Positions 62,026-64,000 of a stretch of DNA of 64,000 nt are shown here, in pieces (position 1 is the first letter of the stretch; each line of letters starts with the position of its first letter). The position numbers and the translations under genes were made by a program. The stretch is from Asaia bogorensis (GTDB taxonomy: Bacteria; Pseudomonadota; Alphaproteobacteria; CACIAM-22H2), in contig CAMDLT010000016.1 in the NCBI GenBank assembly GCA_945901855.1, forward strand, positions 1-64,000, in the 5' to 3' direction. The notes under the pieces were generated by a model. That model was not told the origin of the DNA. It did no database searches and worked only from the letters and a program-made list of their open reading frames with translations.

Positions 62026-64000
62026 GGCTGCTGCTCCGCCGACATGCCGATCTCGTAGCCGATCGACTGGACGGTTTTGACGTGGCTGAAATAGGCGCGC
62101 GTAATTGCTTCCGAAAGGTCCGCCAGGCGCAGGCGCGTGTCGGCCAGCAGCGCTTCGAGCAGCGCCATCGCCGCGCGGTCGATGGTCGAGCCCACGCGCT
62201 CGACGTCGAACAGCTCGATCGCCGCCAGCACGGCGCGTGCGATGCGCTGCTCGGGCTGGGAGTAACTGCGCACGTCGCGCTGGGTCAGCGCGACGATATG
62301 CCTCTCGATCTGGCGCAATTGGTAGGCGATCGCGCGCGGATTGGATTCGTCGCACAGCACCAGGTCGAGCACGGGTGCTGGCTGCACCGCCGCCATATAG
62401 CGCGTGCGGTACGTGATCGCGCTGTCGCAGATCTCAAGCAGCAAGCGCAGCCACGGCTCGGCACCATGGCCCGAGGCCGCAAATACATCGTGCACGACCG
62501 AAACGCCGTGCGACGCGCGCTCAAGCCGCTGGCCCAGATCTAAAAACCGCCAGCCGGAACCATGCGTCATGTTTTCGGCCGCCATGCCGTGGAAAGCGGC
62601 GCATACGCCGATCGTGTAGTCCATCCCTTCGAACAGCCGGTCGATGTCGCTGGGCTGGCTTTCGAAGCGCAGCCGCGCGTCGCGCACCTGATCGTTGATC
62701 ACGTTCCACATGTCGCCCGACAGCCGGTCGCGCACCGTGGGCGCGATGCGCTGCAACGCCTGAAACAGATGCGCCAAGCCCCCTTCGGGACCGCAGGCAT
62801 GGCCCAGCGCTTCGGCCATCGCGCGCCCGTCGCGCAGGCCGCCCAACGGGCGTTCGATGAGGCCGCGCGCGGCAAGCATGTCGGCCAGCACCTGGAATTC
62901 GGCAATTTCGCGCGCCGAGCTGCCCCCGGCAGGCGCGCGCATCAGGCACGCGCGCATGAGTCTGGCGGCATTGTCGAGCCGCTCTGTATAGCGGCCGAGC
63001 CAAAAAAGATTGTCGGCCAGGCGGCTTTGCAGTTCGCCCGCCGAGCGGCGCAAGGGCTCGCGCGCCGTCGGCACGCGCGGCGCCGCCACGACGGGCGCAT
63101 GTTCGTGCTGGATGATCCAGGTGTCTTTGGCGGCCCCGCCGCGCTGCATCGAAATGTCGAATCCGTTGTCGTCTGCGGCGACGCGCGTCATGCCGCCCGG
63201 CATTTGCACAAAGCTGTTTTCGTTGCGGATGAGGAAGCAGCGCACCATCAGCGGACGCGGCACGAGGCCGCCCGGCGACCAGACCGGCATCGCGGATTTG
63301 TGCATGCGCGCTTGCGCCACATAGCGGTGCGGCGCTTCGCGCAAGCGGGCCAGCGTCGCGCGTTTGCGGCCCTCGTCGAGCTCGGCCCCCACGATCGAGG
63401 CCTCCATCATGTCGCCCGCAAAGCAGGGGCGCAGGATGTAGTCTTCGAGCTTGGCCGCGACTTCGTCGAACACGGCGCGCTGGCCAAGCCACCAAGTTTC
63501 CAGCGAAGGCAACGCAAGTTCTTCGCCCAGGAAATGTTTGGCAAGCCCTGGCAGGAACGGCATCATCGCGGGCGTTTCGACCACGCCCGCCCCCAACGCG
63601 TTGGCGATGGTAACGTTGCCCGCGCGCACCGCATCGACAAGCCCCGCCACGCCGATCGCCGATTCCGGACGCAATTCGACGGGATCGCAATAGTCCTCGT
63701 CGAGACGGCGCAAGATCACGTCGACCTGCTGGAGCCCGCCCAGCGTTTTCAAAAACACGCGGGCATTGCGAACGGTCAGATCCGCGCCCTCGGCAAGCGT
63801 CAGACCGAGCTGGCGCGCCAGATACACGTGCTCGAAATAGGTTTCGCTGTAAGGGCCCGGCGTCAGCAGCACGATGCGCGGGTTTTCGCGGTGGCGCGGG
63901 GCGAGCTGGGCTAGGGCCGACTGCCAGAGTTCGAAAAACGGCGCCAGACGCCGTACGTTGGCCGACTGGAAAAACTCCGGCAGCGTGCGCATCAGCACGT
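62022..64000 (-). CDS. Fused circularly permuted ATP-grasp / alpha-E domain protein (partial)
   Basis: At least 658 residues; the N-terminus lies beyond base 64000. The first visible half is the C-terminal part of a circularly permuted type 2 ATP-grasp domain (ILRRLDEDYCDPVELRP; IANALGAGVVETPAMMPFLP). The second half is the alpha-E helical domain (LADNLFWLGRYTERLDNAARLMRA; MTHGSGWRFLDLGQRLERA). Separate genes in many bacteria, fused here. The stop overlaps the transglutaminase GTG, so the two form an operon, probably ligating and trimming a peptide-like product. Confidence 0.88.
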   Translation of the reverse strand, partial: VLMRTLPEFFQSANVRRLAPFFELWQSALAQLAPRHRENPRIVLLTPGPYSETYFEHVYLARQLGLTLAEGADLTVRNARVFLKTLGGLQQVDVILRRLDEDYCDPVELRPESAIGVAGLVDAVRAGNVTIANALGAGVVETPAMMPFLPGLAKHFLGEELALPSLETWWLGQRAVFDEVAAKLEDYILRPCFAGDMMEASIVGAELDEGRKRATLARLREAPHRYVAQARMHKSAMPVWSPGGLVPRPLMVRCFLIRNENSFVQMPGGMTRVAADDNGFDISMQRGGAAKDTWIIQHEHAPVVAAPRVPTAREPLRRSAGELQSRLADNLFWLGRYTERLDNAARLMRACLMRAPAGGSSAREIAEFQVLADMLAARGLIERPLGGLRDGRAMAEALGHACGPEGGLAHLFQALQRIAPTVRDRLSGDMWNVINDQVRDARLRFESQPSDIDRLFEGMDYTIGVCAAFHGMAAENMTHGSGWRFLDLGQRLERASHGVSVVHDVFAASGHGAEPWLRLLLEICDSAITYRTRYMAAVQPAPVLDLVLCDESNPRAIAYQLRQIERHIVALTQRDVRSYSQPEQRIARAVLAAIELFDVERVGSTIDRAAMALLEALLADTRLRLADLSEAITRAYFSHVKTVQSIGYEIGMSAEQQP

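Overview
This window reads as chromosomal DNA of a GC-rich alphaproteobacterium, probably Rhodospirillales-like. The signs are homospermidine (not spermidine) synthesis, many TRAP, TTT and ABC uptake systems, dense head-to-tail genes with ATGA/TGATG overlaps, a CoQ-type polyprenyl diphosphate synthase and a FNR/FixK-type box at hemN. Genus-level placement is inference. No insertion sequence, integrase, CRISPR array or rRNA was seen. One tRNA (Pro, anticodon CGG) is present.

Layout. 1-1523: polyamine genes on the minus strand (start of an ornithine decarboxylase, then homospermidine synthase). 2090-3145: a degenerate receiver and a degenerate Hpt-like partner. 3302-8569: fumC, an RHH regulator, a Sel1-repeat protein, an AsmA-like protein and a TerC membrane protein. 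8686-13095 (minus): a TRAP transporter (dctP, hairpin, dctQ, dctM) translationally coupled to a 2-oxo-alkenoate hydratase. 13262-20098: a PhyH-type dioxygenase, then a 2-aminoethylphosphonate ABC transporter, an amber-interrupted inositol-monophosphatase-family gene and a PbfA-like lyase. Together these look like a phosphonate scavenging unit.

20477-28738: an IclR-controlled catabolic island with a cupin, four SDR dehydrogenases, an HpcH/HpaI aldolase and a complete tripartite tricarboxylate transporter (TctC-B-A). Its substrate is unknown. 28797-34871: housekeeping genes (M48 lipoprotein protease, tRNA-Pro, lytic transglycosylase, polyprenyl synthase, tRNA methyltransferase, S49 peptidase). 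35190-38144: a solitary MmeI-like (type IIL) restriction-modification enzyme whose specificity domain is markedly AT-rich. 38182-40531: a lipoprotein esterase, a DUF4345 protein and a D-threonine-aldolase-like enzyme.

40643-50230: a nucleoside uptake and salvage operon (BMP binding protein, ATPase, two permeases, punA, deoC, deoA, deoB), with a zinc-ribbon/YqaJ nuclease gene lying antisense inside it. hemN follows, with a FNR-type box overlapping the deoB stop codon. 51682-53553: a divergent NmrA-like oxidoreductase / AraC regulator pair. 53619-64000: an M20 peptidase, modABC behind a near-ideal ModE palindrome, apt, a PAS histidine kinase, a DUF938 methyltransferase, and a transglutaminase coupled to a CP-ATP-grasp/alpha-E fusion that runs off the right edge.

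The most unusual items are: the phosphonate cluster pairing a PhyH oxygenase with a PbfA-like lyase and a broken phosphatase; the receiver/Hpt pair in which both phosphorylatable residues appear to be replaced; the mosaic restriction enzyme; and the antisense nuclease in the nucleoside operon.
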